Source: Candidatus Hydrogenedentota bacterium
GTDB taxonomy: Bacteria; Hydrogenedentota; Hydrogenedentia; Hydrogenedentales; JAEUWI01
Reading direction: 5' to 3'
NCBI GenBank assembly: GCA_016182605.1
Contig: JACPGE010000045.1
Location: forward strand, 1 to 50,185
Length of the DNA stretch: 50,185 nt
The notes under the pieces are model-generated. The model saw nothing but the letters and a program-made list of their open reading frames with translations. It made no database searches and was not told the DNA's origin. The position numbers and the translations under genes are program-made. This document shows positions 10,159-18,827 of the stretch, piece by piece. Positions within the stretch are counted from its first letter, which is position 1. Each line of letters starts with the position of its first letter.

Positions 10159-10323
10159 CTACAGCCCCCGATCTCCCCGGCTGTTCTTCTTCACTTCCGC
10201 AAGCGCCCCGCGTCCACGCCGGGCCGCCCGCGCATAGATCATGGGCCCCACCGCCGCCACGACGAGGGCGATACCCGCGGGCGCCGCCAGGAGAGCCAGC
10301 GGGCTTTCCCAGGAATCGGGCAC
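10159..10323 (-). CDS. possible 54-residue single-helix membrane protein (GTG start)
   Basis: An open frame starting at GTG 10323 and ending TAG at 10159 reads MPDSWESPLALLAAPAGIAL, then a second hydrophobic part, then a strongly basic tail. It looks like one transmembrane helix with a cytoplasmic Arg/Lys-rich end. A stop codon two codons upstream fixes the start. There is no strong ribosome site. It begins exactly where similarity to HepT stops in the overlapping frame, so it may be the 3' remainder of another gene joined there by deletion. Confidence 0.35.
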   Translation of the reverse strand: MPDSWESPLALLAAPAGIALVVAAVGPMIYARAARRGRGALAEVKKNSRGDRGL

Positions 10324-10375
10324 GTTTCACGCAGCGCTGAATGCTCTGAATCTTGTTGACGATCACATCGTTCAT
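10316..10375 (-). pseudogene. hepT: HepT (DUF86) remnant, first ~20 codons only
   Basis: ATG at 10375 overlaps the mntA stop by four bases (ATGA), the normal arrangement of MntA-HepT operons. The frame begins MNDVIVNKIQSIQRCVKRAR, matching the start of HepT toxins (the helix that begins with a Lys-x3-Ile-x-Arg-Cys pattern). After that it runs into Gly/Pro/Arg-rich sequence with no HepT character. The R-x4-6-H catalytic motif of HepT RNases is absent. I read this as a 3' deletion that removed the toxin. Confidence 0.6.
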
Positions 10376-10785
10376 GGCGCCGGAATTTCCTGCGTATCCT
10401 GGAAGTCCTTCAGAATCCATTGGCGCTCTTCGTTGAGCTTTTGGTAGTACGAAAGGACCAGCATTTCGAATTCATCCGCGGCATAGCGATCGGCACAGTG
10501 AATCAACCGATCGGCGGCAATGATTTCTTTCTGGAATACCGTCGACACCTCACGGAGATTAATCAGATCGACCGGTTTGTCCAGCAAGGAAGCCAGAGCA
10601 GTCGCGCAGGGGCTCATGGCAATGTTGCCCGCACGGGTGGCCATTTCCGGAGGCAGAAGCAGGGCAAGGTCGATGTCGCTGCTTGACTGCTCGTAGGCCG
10701 TCCCGTAGGCGCCAAAAAGGTAGATTCCCTGCACACCGGGGAAATGTTTCAGAACCACGTTGACAATGTTTACCGTGTCGTTCAC
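10372..10785 (-). CDS. mntA: MntA-type nucleotidyltransferase antitoxin
   Basis: The 137-residue protein has the minimal nucleotidyltransferase fold: IYLFGAYGTAYEQSSSDIDLALLLP matches GSx10DxD except that the Ser of the GS pair is Ala. MntA proteins AMPylate and neutralise HepT, an RNase toxin. The start is the GTG at 10785, with AGAGGAAAG a few bases upstream. ATG codons further upstream would add a tail that the family lacks. The partner hepT follows with an ATGA overlap but is cut short, so the antitoxin seems to have outlived its toxin. The Ala for Ser change may reduce transferase activity. Confidence 0.7.
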   Translation of the reverse strand: MNDTVNIVNVVLKHFPGVQGIYLFGAYGTAYEQSSSDIDLALLLPPEMATRAGNIAMSPCATALASLLDKPVDLINLREVSTVFQKEIIAADRLIHCADRYAADEFEMLVLSYYQKLNEERQWILKDFQDTQEIPAP

Positions 10786-10914
10786 AGGCGCTTTCCTCTC
10801 TGCAAACTCTACCAGAACCCACCGTTCCATTACACCGGCGCCCAAGGCATTGTAATCACGGGACCCTATCGGGCACACTTTGAATCTGGTCCCACCCGTG
10901 AAGGAAGCGACAGC

Positions 10915-10950
10915 ATGACCCAAAGCAATTCCCAAGGTGTTCGCGCATGA
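10915..10950 (+). CDS. short upstream leader frame coupled to the dehydrogenase
   Basis: ATG 10915 is preceded at seven bases by GAAGGAAG, a good ribosome site, and encodes only MTQSNSQGVRA before TGA. The stop overlaps the ATG of the next gene (ATGA at 10947-10950). The dehydrogenase start itself has no clear ribosome site. The arrangement suggests the 11-codon frame delivers ribosomes to the downstream gene by translational coupling. Confidence 0.4.
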   Translation: MTQSNSQGVRA

Positions 10951-11894
10951 AAGCGCTCGTCTATGATGGCGGCCTGCGTGTGCAGGAGGTTCCCAAGCCG
11001 GAGCCGGTGGCTGGCGAGGCTCTGGTGCGCGTGTTGAGCGCGGGCATCTGCAACACCGACCTGGAATTGCTGCGCGGCTACATGGGCTTTCGCGGTGTGC
11101 TGGGCCACGAGTTTGTCGGCATGGTGGAGCACGCGGAGAACGAGGCTCTGCGTGGCAAGCGGGTGGTGGGGGAGATCAACTGCGTTTGCCACACCTGCCA
11201 CTTCTGCCAGATCGAGATGCCGCATCACTGCCTCAACCGCACCGTCCTCGGTATTCTCGGCCGCAATGGCGCCTTCGCGGAGTACCTCACGCTGCCGGAG
11301 GAAAACCTGCATCTCGCACCCAACTCCGTGCGCGACGATGTGGCGGTCTTCACCGAGCCCGTGGCCGCCGCCTTCCGCATCGTGGAGCAGGTCAAGTTCA
11401 CCCCGGCGGATCGGGTGGTGGTGCTCGGCGACGGTAAACTGGGTCAACTCGTTGCGCAGGTGCTCTGGCTGCATACGAAAAATCTCATCTGTGTTGGCAA
11501 GCACCGCTGGAAACTCGATCTCCTCAAGAATCTGGGCATTACCACCGCCCATACCGACGATCTCATCGAACGCGGGGTAGACATCGTGGTGGAGGCCACC
11601 GGCTCCTACGAAGGGTTCTCCCGCGCGCTTGAGCTGGTTCGCCCCGAAGGCACCCTAGTCTTGAAGACCACCGTCGCCCACCCTACTGCGCTGGATCTCA
11701 GTGTGCCCGTCATTAACGAGATCAAGGTCATTGGCTCCCGTTGCGGCCCCTTCCGCCCGGCCCTGGAGGCCCTCGCCCTGGGCAATGTCGAAGTGCGCCC
11801 CATGGTCACGGAAATCTACCCGTTGAGCGAAGGGGTACGCGCGATGGAGCACGCCGGGACCCCCGGTGCGATGAAGATCCTGCTTCACATGTAG
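10947..11894 (+). CDS. zinc-dependent medium-chain alcohol dehydrogenase family protein
   Basis: The 315-residue protein has the GroES-like catalytic domain with the zinc ligand Cys in AGICNTDLEL and GHEF. The structural zinc loop has four Cys (CVCHTCHFCQIEMPHHC). A Rossmann NAD(P) domain follows (VVVLGDGKLGQLVAQV, Gly-rich). It therefore oxidises an alcohol or polyol in the cytoplasm, like threonine or sorbitol dehydrogenases. The family is usually 330-350 residues, so this is a compact member. It stands alone, with a short leader frame immediately upstream. Substrate unknown. Confidence 0.85.
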   Translation: MKALVYDGGLRVQEVPKPEPVAGEALVRVLSAGICNTDLELLRGYMGFRGVLGHEFVGMVEHAENEALRGKRVVGEINCVCHTCHFCQIEMPHHCLNRTVLGILGRNGAFAEYLTLPEENLHLAPNSVRDDVAVFTEPVAAAFRIVEQVKFTPADRVVVLGDGKLGQLVAQVLWLHTKNLICVGKHRWKLDLLKNLGITTAHTDDLIERGVDIVVEATGSYEGFSRALELVRPEGTLVLKTTVAHPTALDLSVPVINEIKVIGSRCGPFRPALEALALGNVEVRPMVTEIYPLSEGVRAMEHAGTPGAMKILLHM

Positions 11895-12060
11895 GCCGGG
11901 GCCCGCCAAAGCACTTAAAATGCGAATATTGCCATACCCAGTGCCGCGCTCCAGATCATCCTCTGGTGAATTCCCACCCCTTGTGGTACCATGTTGAGGT
12001 GACCCATACACGGGATTTGCCTTTGGGCAAGTATGGGACCGCGACCGAGGAGGTGTGTCT

Positions 12061-12864
12061 ATGGGATTACAGGTGAATACCAATCTTCCGGCCCTCAACG
12101 CAGGGCGGCAGACGCGGGAATCCAACCGGCTGCTTACGGAGAGCCTTCAGAAGCTCAGTTCAGGCCGCCGAATCAATCGTGCGGCGGACGATGCGGCCGG
12201 TCTGGCGATTGCCGAACGTTTCAGTTCGCTCGTGCGCCAGGATCAGCAGGAGATCGGCAATCTTCAATCGGGTATCAGTGCGTCGCAGATTGCCGAAGGC
12301 GGACTCAGCGCGCAGCAGGATGCCGTGGCGCGCATCCGTGAACTGGCAGTTCAGGCCTCGAACGGCACGTTGAACGGCGATCAGCGCAACGCGCTCAATC
12401 AAGAGGCGCAACAGCTTCTTGAACAGATCGGCACGACGGCCACGGACACGCAGTTCAATGGGCAAGGCCTCCTCGATCAGAACCAGAGCATCGACTTGGG
12501 CACCGAGGGCGGATCGGAATTGGAACTGCAATCCTCGACCTTGGACTCGCTTGGCCTGAACGGGGTCGATCTAAGCACGGCGGAAGGCGCTGCGGCGGCG
12601 ATTGAAGCAGCCGACGGCGCCTCGGAGGCGATTAACGCGAACCGTTCCACGATTGGGGCGCAGGTGAACCGGTTTTCCAGCGCGATTGAACAACGAAATA
12701 CTTCGGCGCTCAATCAATTGGAGGCGGAGTCCAACATTCGCGATCTGGACATTGCCCAGGCGATTCTGGAAAAGACCACCAACGAGATCCGGACCCGATC
12801 CGGCATTGCCGCGCTCAATCAGGCGCGGGTAACGCCCCAATCGGCCTTGGCGCTTTTGAGCTGA
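12061..12864 (+). CDS. fliC: flagellin (short, D0/D1 only)
   Basis: The N-terminus GLQVNTNLPALNAGR followed by LQKLSSGRRINRAADDAAGLAIAERF is the classical flagellin D0/D1 start. The C-terminus with ESNIRDLDIAQAILEKTTNEIRTRSGIAALNQA closes the D1/D0 helices. The 267-residue length leaves almost no variable D2/D3 region. GAGGAGGT lies six bases before ATG 12061; the in-frame GTG at 12055 is too close to it. It is exported through the flagellar type III system and polymerises into the filament. No other flagellar gene is present nearby. A strong terminator follows, so it is a one-gene unit. Confidence 0.93.
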   Translation: MGLQVNTNLPALNAGRQTRESNRLLTESLQKLSSGRRINRAADDAAGLAIAERFSSLVRQDQQEIGNLQSGISASQIAEGGLSAQQDAVARIRELAVQASNGTLNGDQRNALNQEAQQLLEQIGTTATDTQFNGQGLLDQNQSIDLGTEGGSELELQSSTLDSLGLNGVDLSTAEGAAAAIEAADGASEAINANRSTIGAQVNRFSSAIEQRNTSALNQLEAESNIRDLDIAQAILEKTTNEIRTRSGIAALNQARVTPQSALALLS

Positions 12865-12891
12865 TCGCGCTCATCATACGAGTAGACCTTC

Positions 12892-12932
12892 GTGCGCAAG
12901 AAGCGCCCCTGACGGCTTCTTGCGCACGTTTT
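12892..12932 (+). terminator. intrinsic terminator of the flagellin gene
   Basis: A 13-base perfect stem (12892-12904 with 12915-12927) with a ten-base loop is followed by GTTTT. It lies 28 bases after the flagellin stop codon. Confidence 0.85.
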
Positions 12933-12934
12933 CA

Positions 12935-13894
12935 TTGAAAGGCAGTTTAGCCCTGAAGGCGGACCTACATTCCCCGGCGCAGCGACACGCCGCCTCCGCG
13001 CTCTGGCAGCGCCGGCTGGATCTTGAACAGCACTGGGGGCTCCACGGCGGCGCCGAAGATCGGTTCCGCAATGCGCACGCAAAGTGGTCCACGCTCACCA
13101 TCCGCACAATCCTGCAAGTGCTCGGTCTCTACGAGAAGGGCCTCGCCAATGCGCGCCGCCCCATTCTGCGCCACTTGGACTTGCGCTTTCCGGAATTGCC
13201 CGCGGCATTGAATGGCTTCCGCATTCTCCACCTCAGCGACTTTCACTTCAGCCGCACCGACACGGCTTTCGTCGATGCGGTGGCGGCCCTGCTCGCAGGC
13301 GTCGAGGCCGACGTCTGTTGTATCACGGGCGACTTCCGTTTCGGGCATTTCGGACCGGTCGATCATGTCGAGACCATGCTGCAACGCGCGCTGGCCGGCG
13401 TAACGAGCCCCCTGGGACACTACGCCATCCTGGGCAACCACGACGTGAGCACCATGCTGCCGCATCTGGCACGGGCGGGCGTCGAGGTATTGGTGAACGG
13501 CGGCGTGGCGCTGGAGCATGGCGGAAGCACGGTATGGATTGGCGGCGTGGACGATCCGCACCGGTTTAAGTGCGCCGGCTTTGAAGCGGCCTTTGAAGGG
13601 GCGGCGGAGGCGCAGTTCCGCATTGCCCTGGTGCACACCCCGGAATGCATCGCATCGGCCTGGCGGCACGGCGCGGATCTGTATCTGTGCGGGCACACCC
13701 ATGGCGGGCAGATTTGTCTGCCGTGGCTGGGCGCCATTCACACCAACGCGCGCTGCCCCAAACAATACCGCAAAGGGGTGTGGAATTGGGAAGGTATGCA
13801 GGGCCACACCACGCCGGGCCTGGGCGCCACCGACGTGCGCGTGCGTTTCAATTGCCCGCCGGAGGCGGCGTTGATTACCCTCCAAGGCAGTTGA
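12935..13894 (+). CDS. metallophosphoesterase (YaeI/LpxG-like)
   Basis: The calcineurin-like motifs appear in order: LHLSDFHF (D-x-H), ITGDFRFGH (GD), ILGNHD (GNHD), ALVHTPE (H) and LCGHTHGGQ (GHTHGG). Together they form the two-metal phosphoesterase site. The C-terminal GGQICLPWLG stretch is typical of the YaeI/LpxG/UDP-diacylglucosamine hydrolase-like branch, but no membrane anchor is visible at the N-terminus. Start is uncertain: the frame opens with TTG codons at 12920 (inside the flagellin terminator) and 12935, with no good ribosome site. I give the one beyond the terminator. The real start may be further in, before the first conserved block near 13220. Confidence 0.75.
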   Translation: MKGSLALKADLHSPAQRHAASALWQRRLDLEQHWGLHGGAEDRFRNAHAKWSTLTIRTILQVLGLYEKGLANARRPILRHLDLRFPELPAALNGFRILHLSDFHFSRTDTAFVDAVAALLAGVEADVCCITGDFRFGHFGPVDHVETMLQRALAGVTSPLGHYAILGNHDVSTMLPHLARAGVEVLVNGGVALEHGGSTVWIGGVDDPHRFKCAGFEAAFEGAAEAQFRIALVHTPECIASAWRHGADLYLCGHTHGGQICLPWLGAIHTNARCPKQYRKGVWNWEGMQGHTTPGLGATDVRVRFNCPPEAALITLQGS

Positions 13895-13963
13895 CATGGG
13901 CACGCCGTTCGGGCATGGTAGAGGAGTCCGCTTCGCGGTGGAGCGGCTTGGAGTGTGCCAAGG

Positions 13964-14584
13964 ATGCTGGAAGACGATCTCAAATTGCGCAAGCAAATGC
14001 TGGAAGCCGTCTCCAAGTCGTCCTTGCTCCAGTTCATGGCCCACAACAGCCACGAAACCGCCGACCTGCGCAGCATGCTCGAGCGCGCCGCACTGGTGAA
14101 CTTTGCGCCGAACATGCTCATCATCCAGGAGGGGGAGAAGAGCCACAGCATGTATTTTCTGGCGGCAGGCGAAGTGGAGATCTTGCGGCAGGGCAAACAC
14201 CTGTGCCGCCTCAACCGCATGGGCGACGTATTTGGGGAGTTTGGCGCGATCACGGGCGAGGCCCGCACGGCGTCGGTGCGCGCGGTCAACCGGGTGACCT
14301 GTCTGGTGACCGACCCGGAACTGACCGGCAGGCTGGCGGACGAGGGCAACTCGGCCTTTTTGCACGTGATGCAGCAGGCCCTCTCGCAGGTATTGATGGG
14401 CCGCCTGAACGTAACCAGCGAGGCCCTCGCCGTGGCCGAGGCGCGCATGCAGAAGCAGGATCTGGCCCTCGCCACGCTGAAGCGCAAGTTCGAAAAAGTG
14501 CAGCAGGAAAACGAGAATCTCCACGCCCAGCTCAGCGCCGGCATGTATGGCACCCGCGGCGCCCGCACGAAACCGGGCAAGTAA
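13964..14584 (+). CDS. cyclic nucleotide-binding domain protein without DNA-binding domain
   Basis: The 206-residue protein has a Crp/cNMP-type beta roll at about 40-125 (LIIQEGEKSHSMYFLAAGEVEIL, GDVFGEFGAITGEARTASVRAV). The GEFGAITGEARTASV stretch is the phosphate-binding cassette. A C-terminal coiled-coil follows (about 150-195, heptads around LALATLKRKFEKVQQENENLHAQL), and there is no helix-turn-helix. It would be a ligand-sensing or scaffold protein rather than a transcription factor. ATG 13964 is preferred over GTG 13955, which lies directly on the GGAG. It follows the phosphoesterase by 69 bases on the same strand, possibly the same operon. Confidence 0.7.
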   Translation: MLEDDLKLRKQMLEAVSKSSLLQFMAHNSHETADLRSMLERAALVNFAPNMLIIQEGEKSHSMYFLAAGEVEILRQGKHLCRLNRMGDVFGEFGAITGEARTASVRAVNRVTCLVTDPELTGRLADEGNSAFLHVMQQALSQVLMGRLNVTSEALAVAEARMQKQDLALATLKRKFEKVQQENENLHAQLSAGMYGTRGARTKPGK

Positions 14585-14600
14585 GCCCTGTGCGTTTCGC

Positions 14601-15944
14601 TCAGCCGTTTCCGGACGCGGTCTTGATTTCCTGTTCCGCCCAGCCGCGCAACATCACGATCGCCTGATAGAGCACGCCCGCGGCCCCGCGGTAGGCGCCT
14701 GAACCCCGCGGCGCATTCTCAATCGTGAACCATTCGTAGAACCCATCGTTGTCCAGCACCTGCCGGAGCATGGGGCGCAGTTCGCGGTACGCCTCTTCCG
14801 CCAGGCCATGCCGCACCAATTGCTGGATCATGCGCCCGCCGAACCAGGCCCAGTCTCCGCCATTCTGATAGGAATAGGGTTTGGCCATGCCCGGATTCTT
14901 GAAGAAACCCGCGGGATAGGCTGGATACATCGTGAGACCGATACTCGCCGCGCCGGCATCCCGCACGTTTTTTGCCATGCGGACGAGAGCTTCCTTCACC
15001 TCTTCGGTGCTCAGCAGATCCGCCTCGATGGCCACCGCCGTGCCGCCGTGGTAATAGATCGCGTTCTCGTCGAAATCCGCGGGAAAGGGAGAGCCGTTCA
15101 GGTAGACATGTGGAATAAACTTCTTTCGCTCCGTGTCCCACAGGTGCTTCCGGACATTCGCGGCCACCTGCGCCCTGAAGGCGGTCCATTCCTGCCGCGT
15201 GGCGGCGGGCAGATCCGGCGCCGTGCCGAGGAAGGCGTCGATGGCCGTGAGGTAGAGCGCGTTGTCATAGATGTCGATTGCGCGGTGGCTGTTTTCATCC
15301 AGCACGACACCCCATTCGTGTTCCGGCTGCACATCGCCCCAGTCCGCCGTGGCGCCGCCCCACACCAGCCCATAGGCTTCGGCGAAGCGGACCGTGCGCA
15401 CAAAGCGAAGCGCGTCCTCCAGCCGTTGCGCGACGGTGCGGCCATTGACCACGCTGTGGAGAAAGCCCGTGTCGCCCGTGGCACGCACGTAGCGGCACAC
15501 GCCCAGCACCAGCGAACTCTCCTGGTCGGTTTCCACGGTGTTCTTGTGCGCGGCGTAGTCCGGCGCGCTTGCGCTGTGAATGAAGTCGTAGCCCACCGAG
15601 GCCTGGGCCTTCGGGATGTACCCGTCGGCTATATTGCCGTCGTCCCCCTGGAAGTGAAAGAAAATCTCCAGCTTCTCGCGGACCGTTTCTTTCGGGTGCA
15701 CGGCACAGGCGAGATCCATGAAGGTGTTCAGATCCCGGATCCAGACCTCGCCGTAGCCATCACCGGCGTTGAATCCCGTGGCGACGATGGCCTTGGCCCG
15801 GTCCATTACGGCCAGGAGATCCTTGTCCTCCAGGATCGATTGCGCGAGCGGCGTCTGCGCGTGTGCATTCATGAGTGGCGCACCCGCGAGGATAAACAGT
15901 GCGGGCAGATAGCGGGAAATTCCTGGGAAGGCGTCAATACGCAT
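14601..15944 (-). CDS. secreted six-hairpin (alpha/alpha)6 glycosidase-like protein
   Basis: The 447-residue product has a signal peptide ending in NAHAQ. The body contains YGEVWIRDLNTF, DNALYLTAI, FDENAIYYHGGTAVAI and QNGGDWAWFGGRMIQQLVRHG, patterns seen in GH63-, GH37- and GH125-like six-hairpin glycosidases (glucosidase or glycogen-debranching type). AAGGAG lies nine bases before the ATG, fixing the start. It probably trims alpha-linked sugars in the periplasm. Family number and substrate cannot be fixed by eye. The gene is convergent with the cNMP-binding protein gene and its upstream gap (15945-16200) contains a GC-rich stem without a T-run. Confidence 0.65.
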   Translation of the reverse strand: MRIDAFPGISRYLPALFILAGAPLMNAHAQTPLAQSILEDKDLLAVMDRAKAIVATGFNAGDGYGEVWIRDLNTFMDLACAVHPKETVREKLEIFFHFQGDDGNIADGYIPKAQASVGYDFIHSASAPDYAAHKNTVETDQESSLVLGVCRYVRATGDTGFLHSVVNGRTVAQRLEDALRFVRTVRFAEAYGLVWGGATADWGDVQPEHEWGVVLDENSHRAIDIYDNALYLTAIDAFLGTAPDLPAATRQEWTAFRAQVAANVRKHLWDTERKKFIPHVYLNGSPFPADFDENAIYYHGGTAVAIEADLLSTEEVKEALVRMAKNVRDAGAASIGLTMYPAYPAGFFKNPGMAKPYSYQNGGDWAWFGGRMIQQLVRHGLAEEAYRELRPMLRQVLDNDGFYEWFTIENAPRGSGAYRGAAGVLYQAIVMLRGWAEQEIKTASGNG

Positions 15945-16200
15945 GTTGGGCGCTCCTTGGCCGATGCATCGAATGAATGCATGAATCCAAATCCCCGGTC
16001 AGGAACGCACACGTACCCCGTCACTGTAGCGCCGTGGGATTCGCGATATCAAGAAGAAGAGGCGGCAATTGTCCGCTGGCGATTGCTGCAACTGCCGAGA
16101 ATGCCGAGGGGCCCCGTGAGCGAAGGTATCCCGTTCCCACGGCCCCTCGCGGGAATGAGCAAAGATTTCGTGCCCGAATCCGTATATTCGCCCGGTATTC

Positions 16201-17607
16201 CTACTCCAGGGCGCCCGCGGGCATCTCTCCATTGGAATCAACCGGGGCCAAGGGCAGAAACGAAATGGTTTCCGGCCCGAGGATGCCGGCGGACACGACC
16301 ATCTTGATGGCCTCCTCCAGGGAAAGGTTGCATCCGTGCACATCGGCTTCCTCATAGAATTCCAGAAGCCCGACGGTTACGTTTGGCGTGGTAGGGAGAA
16401 AAATGCGCAGGTATTCCTTGCCGTTGGCGGTCGTCATGCGGCCGACGAGGAAGCCCAGTGAATAGACACCCTTGTAGGGAAAGGGCACAAACACCGGTTC
16501 CTGAAAGCTGGGGCCGGAGGTGGGGTCAACGAGGGTCTTCACAATCTGTTTGGTCGCGCTGTAGACGGTCGTAATAAAGGGAAGGCGGGCTATGAAGGAC
16601 TCCATGAGTTTGATCATGCGCTTGCCCACCACGGCCGTGGCGATATGCCCCGCAAAGTAGAGCAGAAGCAGGAGGAGCAACACAGAGACGAAAATCGTGA
16701 CGTAGCCCGGAACCGGCCCGACCAATACCTGCGCGATGGGCTTGATGCGGCCCGCGGTCAGGTCGTAGATGAAGTTCAAGATAAAGGCCGTGATGCCAAT
16801 GGGGACCAGCACCAGCAGTCCGTTGAAGATGCGTTTGCGCGCATCCAGGAAAAAGTGATGCGAAGCGGAGGGGGGAGCCTGATTCGGCAGCGGCATGTTG
16901 ATCTTGATGTTGATCGCGGAATCGTTGAGCATGGGGGCATGCGGCGCGGTGTGGCTTTCCGGTGCGCTTGGCTCTTCGGGAGAGATGAGACCTGCAGACA
17001 TGACGGATTTCACGGCGTCTTCCACCGTCAGGGGGGAATCGTCCATGCTTTCGGGTGGATAGAGTACGAAGTAGCCGCTCGTGGGGTTGGGCGTGGTGGG
17101 GATGAAAAGCTTGACGAAGGCGCCTTCTCCTTCGATGGTTATCTTTCCTGTAATGAAGGCAATGGCGCGCGCGTAGACCGAAGGAAATTGCACCATCGCT
17201 GCGCCCTGATACGCTTCACTCTCCTCTTCGCTAGAGAGGGCATCCACGGCCTGGCGTGAGGCGCCATAGATGGCTTTCACAACAGGGATCTGTTCGAGGA
17301 TGCTTTCGCCAAGCCGGATGAGCCGGCGCCCCACAACGAAACCTGCGGCCAACCCGATGAGGTACAAGAGGAGCACGAAGAGGACGATGGAGAGGAGGGC
17401 CACCATGTATTCGGGCAACTGGCCCGTGTAGTAGCGCAACGGCGGCACGAGGTGGCCCGCCGTGAGCCGGTACACCAGGGCGAGGATATACGCGGTCACG
17501 CCGAGGGGGACGACGATGAGCATGCCGCGCAATAGATAGCCGCGAATGGAGGTCTTAAGTTGCTTCAAAATCTGGGGGGTGTTGCTGTTCAGTTCAAACT
17601 GGCTCAT
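16201..17607 (-). CDS. tandem DUF502 membrane protein
   Basis: The 468-residue protein consists of two copies of DUF502 in one chain. Each copy has two membrane helices (first copy YLLRGMLIVVPLGVTAYILALVY and MVALLSIVLFVLLLYLIGLAAG; second copy IFNGLLVLVPIGITAFILNFIY and VTIFVSVLLLLLLLYFAGHIA). Each then has the GRRLIRLGESILEQIPVVKAIYGASRQ-type segment and the LFIPTTPNPTSGYFVLYP-type segment. A linker of about 45 residues joins them. Family members are normally single units of about 200 residues. Function is unknown; homologues are inner-membrane proteins. ATG 17607 is chosen over ATG 17694 because the extra residues are unlike the family start. Confidence 0.8.
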   Translation of the reverse strand: MSQFELNSNTPQILKQLKTSIRGYLLRGMLIVVPLGVTAYILALVYRLTAGHLVPPLRYYTGQLPEYMVALLSIVLFVLLLYLIGLAAGFVVGRRLIRLGESILEQIPVVKAIYGASRQAVDALSSEEESEAYQGAAMVQFPSVYARAIAFITGKITIEGEGAFVKLFIPTTPNPTSGYFVLYPPESMDDSPLTVEDAVKSVMSAGLISPEEPSAPESHTAPHAPMLNDSAINIKINMPLPNQAPPSASHHFFLDARKRIFNGLLVLVPIGITAFILNFIYDLTAGRIKPIAQVLVGPVPGYVTIFVSVLLLLLLLYFAGHIATAVVGKRMIKLMESFIARLPFITTVYSATKQIVKTLVDPTSGPSFQEPVFVPFPYKGVYSLGFLVGRMTTANGKEYLRIFLPTTPNVTVGLLEFYEEADVHGCNLSLEEAIKMVVSAGILGPETISFLPLAPVDSNGEMPAGALE

Positions 17608-17811
17608 ACGAACTGAGGTACCTCTTGGATTATACGTGCTTGACGCTGCCCGCGGGTGGCGCTTGGGGTTCGGGCGTGCCTGCACAGGCGCCACGCGGAG
17701 GGAATCAACTCCGATTCCCCCCGGGGGGGCGGGACTTATGGACTGCGCCCCGGGAAGAGTATAGCCTGATTCCGCACAGCCGTGCGAGTTGGACTCCCCT
17801 GGCCAGCCGGA

Positions 17812-18792
17812 TTAACCTGCTTCCGGGCGGGCTTCCCGGTTGAGGAGCAGGTAAATGGCCTCGCGCGGCTGGGCGCCGTCGAAGAGGACATGGTGGACCG
17901 CTTCGGCAATGGGGAGTTCGACGTTGGCCTTGAGAGCGAGGGCCACGGCGGAGCGCGTGGTGCGCACGCCTTCTGCCACCATCGGGCTGTTTCCGGTCAG
18001 TTCGTCAAGCGTTTTGCCGCGGGCCAGGCCCTCCCCGAGGCGGCGGTTCCGCGAGTGCGGGCTGGTGCACGTGGTGATCAGGTCGCCCATGCCGCTCAGA
18101 CCGGCAAAGGTAAGGGGATCGGCGCCCAGAGCCACACCCAGGCGCGCCATTTCGGCGAGCCCGCGGGTCATCAGGGCAGACTTGGCATTGTCCCCCAGCC
18201 CGAGGCCGTCACAGACGCCCGCGGCAATGGCGATGACATTCTTAAGCGATCCGCCGAGTTCCACACCGGCAATGTCGGTGCTCGTGTAAACGCGGAAGGA
18301 TCGCGCGAAGAAGGCCTTCTGAACGGTCTCGCAGGCCGCACTGCAGTCCGAGGCCACGACAACACTTGCAGGGAGGTCGTGGGCAACCTCTTCGGCGTGG
18401 CTCGGGCCCGAGAGCGCCACGACAGGACCACCGGGAGCCACCTCGCGAATGATCTCGCTCATGCGCAAAAGACTGTCGTTCTCGATGCCCTTGGCAACGC
18501 TCACCCGGATGGTGTTCCCGGAGAAGCGGTGCGCCGCGGCGGCAAGGCGCATGATGTGGGATGGGACGGCATAAACCGCGATGTCCACCCCGGGTTCGAT
18601 GGCGCGGTCCACTTCGACGGCGTCTGGAAGGAGGATGCCGGGTAAGAAGGCGCGGTTCTCGCGGGTGCTGCGGAGGGTGTCGGGGCCGTCTTCTTCACGG
18701 CACCAGAGACGCACGGCATTGCCATTGTTGGCCAGGAGCCGGGCCAGGGCGAGCCCGAAACTGCCCGCTCCTACAACTTGAATGGAGTACAT
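17812..18792 (-). CDS. gpsA: glycerol-3-phosphate dehydrogenase [NAD(P)+]
   Basis: The N-terminal Rossmann motif VVGAGSFGLALARLLANNG binds the dinucleotide. AVPSHIMR, SVAKGIE, LSGPSHAEEVA, GGSLKNVIAIAAGVCDGLGLGDNAKSALMTRGLAEM and GLSGMGDLITTCTSPHSRNRRLG are the hallmark GpsA blocks; Lys in GGSLKN is catalytic. It reduces dihydroxyacetone phosphate to sn-glycerol-3-phosphate for phospholipid synthesis. The 326-residue length is typical. The start is ATG 18792, right before the Rossmann fold. It lies 35 bases after the epimerase gene on the same strand, so the two are likely co-transcribed. Confidence 0.95.
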   Translation of the reverse strand: MYSIQVVGAGSFGLALARLLANNGNAVRLWCREEDGPDTLRSTRENRAFLPGILLPDAVEVDRAIEPGVDIAVYAVPSHIMRLAAAAHRFSGNTIRVSVAKGIENDSLLRMSEIIREVAPGGPVVALSGPSHAEEVAHDLPASVVVASDCSAACETVQKAFFARSFRVYTSTDIAGVELGGSLKNVIAIAAGVCDGLGLGDNAKSALMTRGLAEMARLGVALGADPLTFAGLSGMGDLITTCTSPHSRNRRLGEGLARGKTLDELTGNSPMVAEGVRTTRSAVALALKANVELPIAEAVHHVLFDGAQPREAIYLLLNREARPEAG

Positions 18793-18827
18793 TTGTCTTG
18801 CGCCTCGTGTTTCATCTTCGCTATGCG

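Noticed and set aside
11980-12010. TGGTAC-N4-TTGA resembling a sigma54 promoter before flagellin
   Set aside because: The spacing is one base short and the GG/GC core is incomplete, so I do not call it.
12965-16307. Antisense frames of 519 and 499 residues over the phosphoesterase, cNMP protein and glycosidase genes
   Set aside because: No family motifs and antisense to genes with clear signatures.
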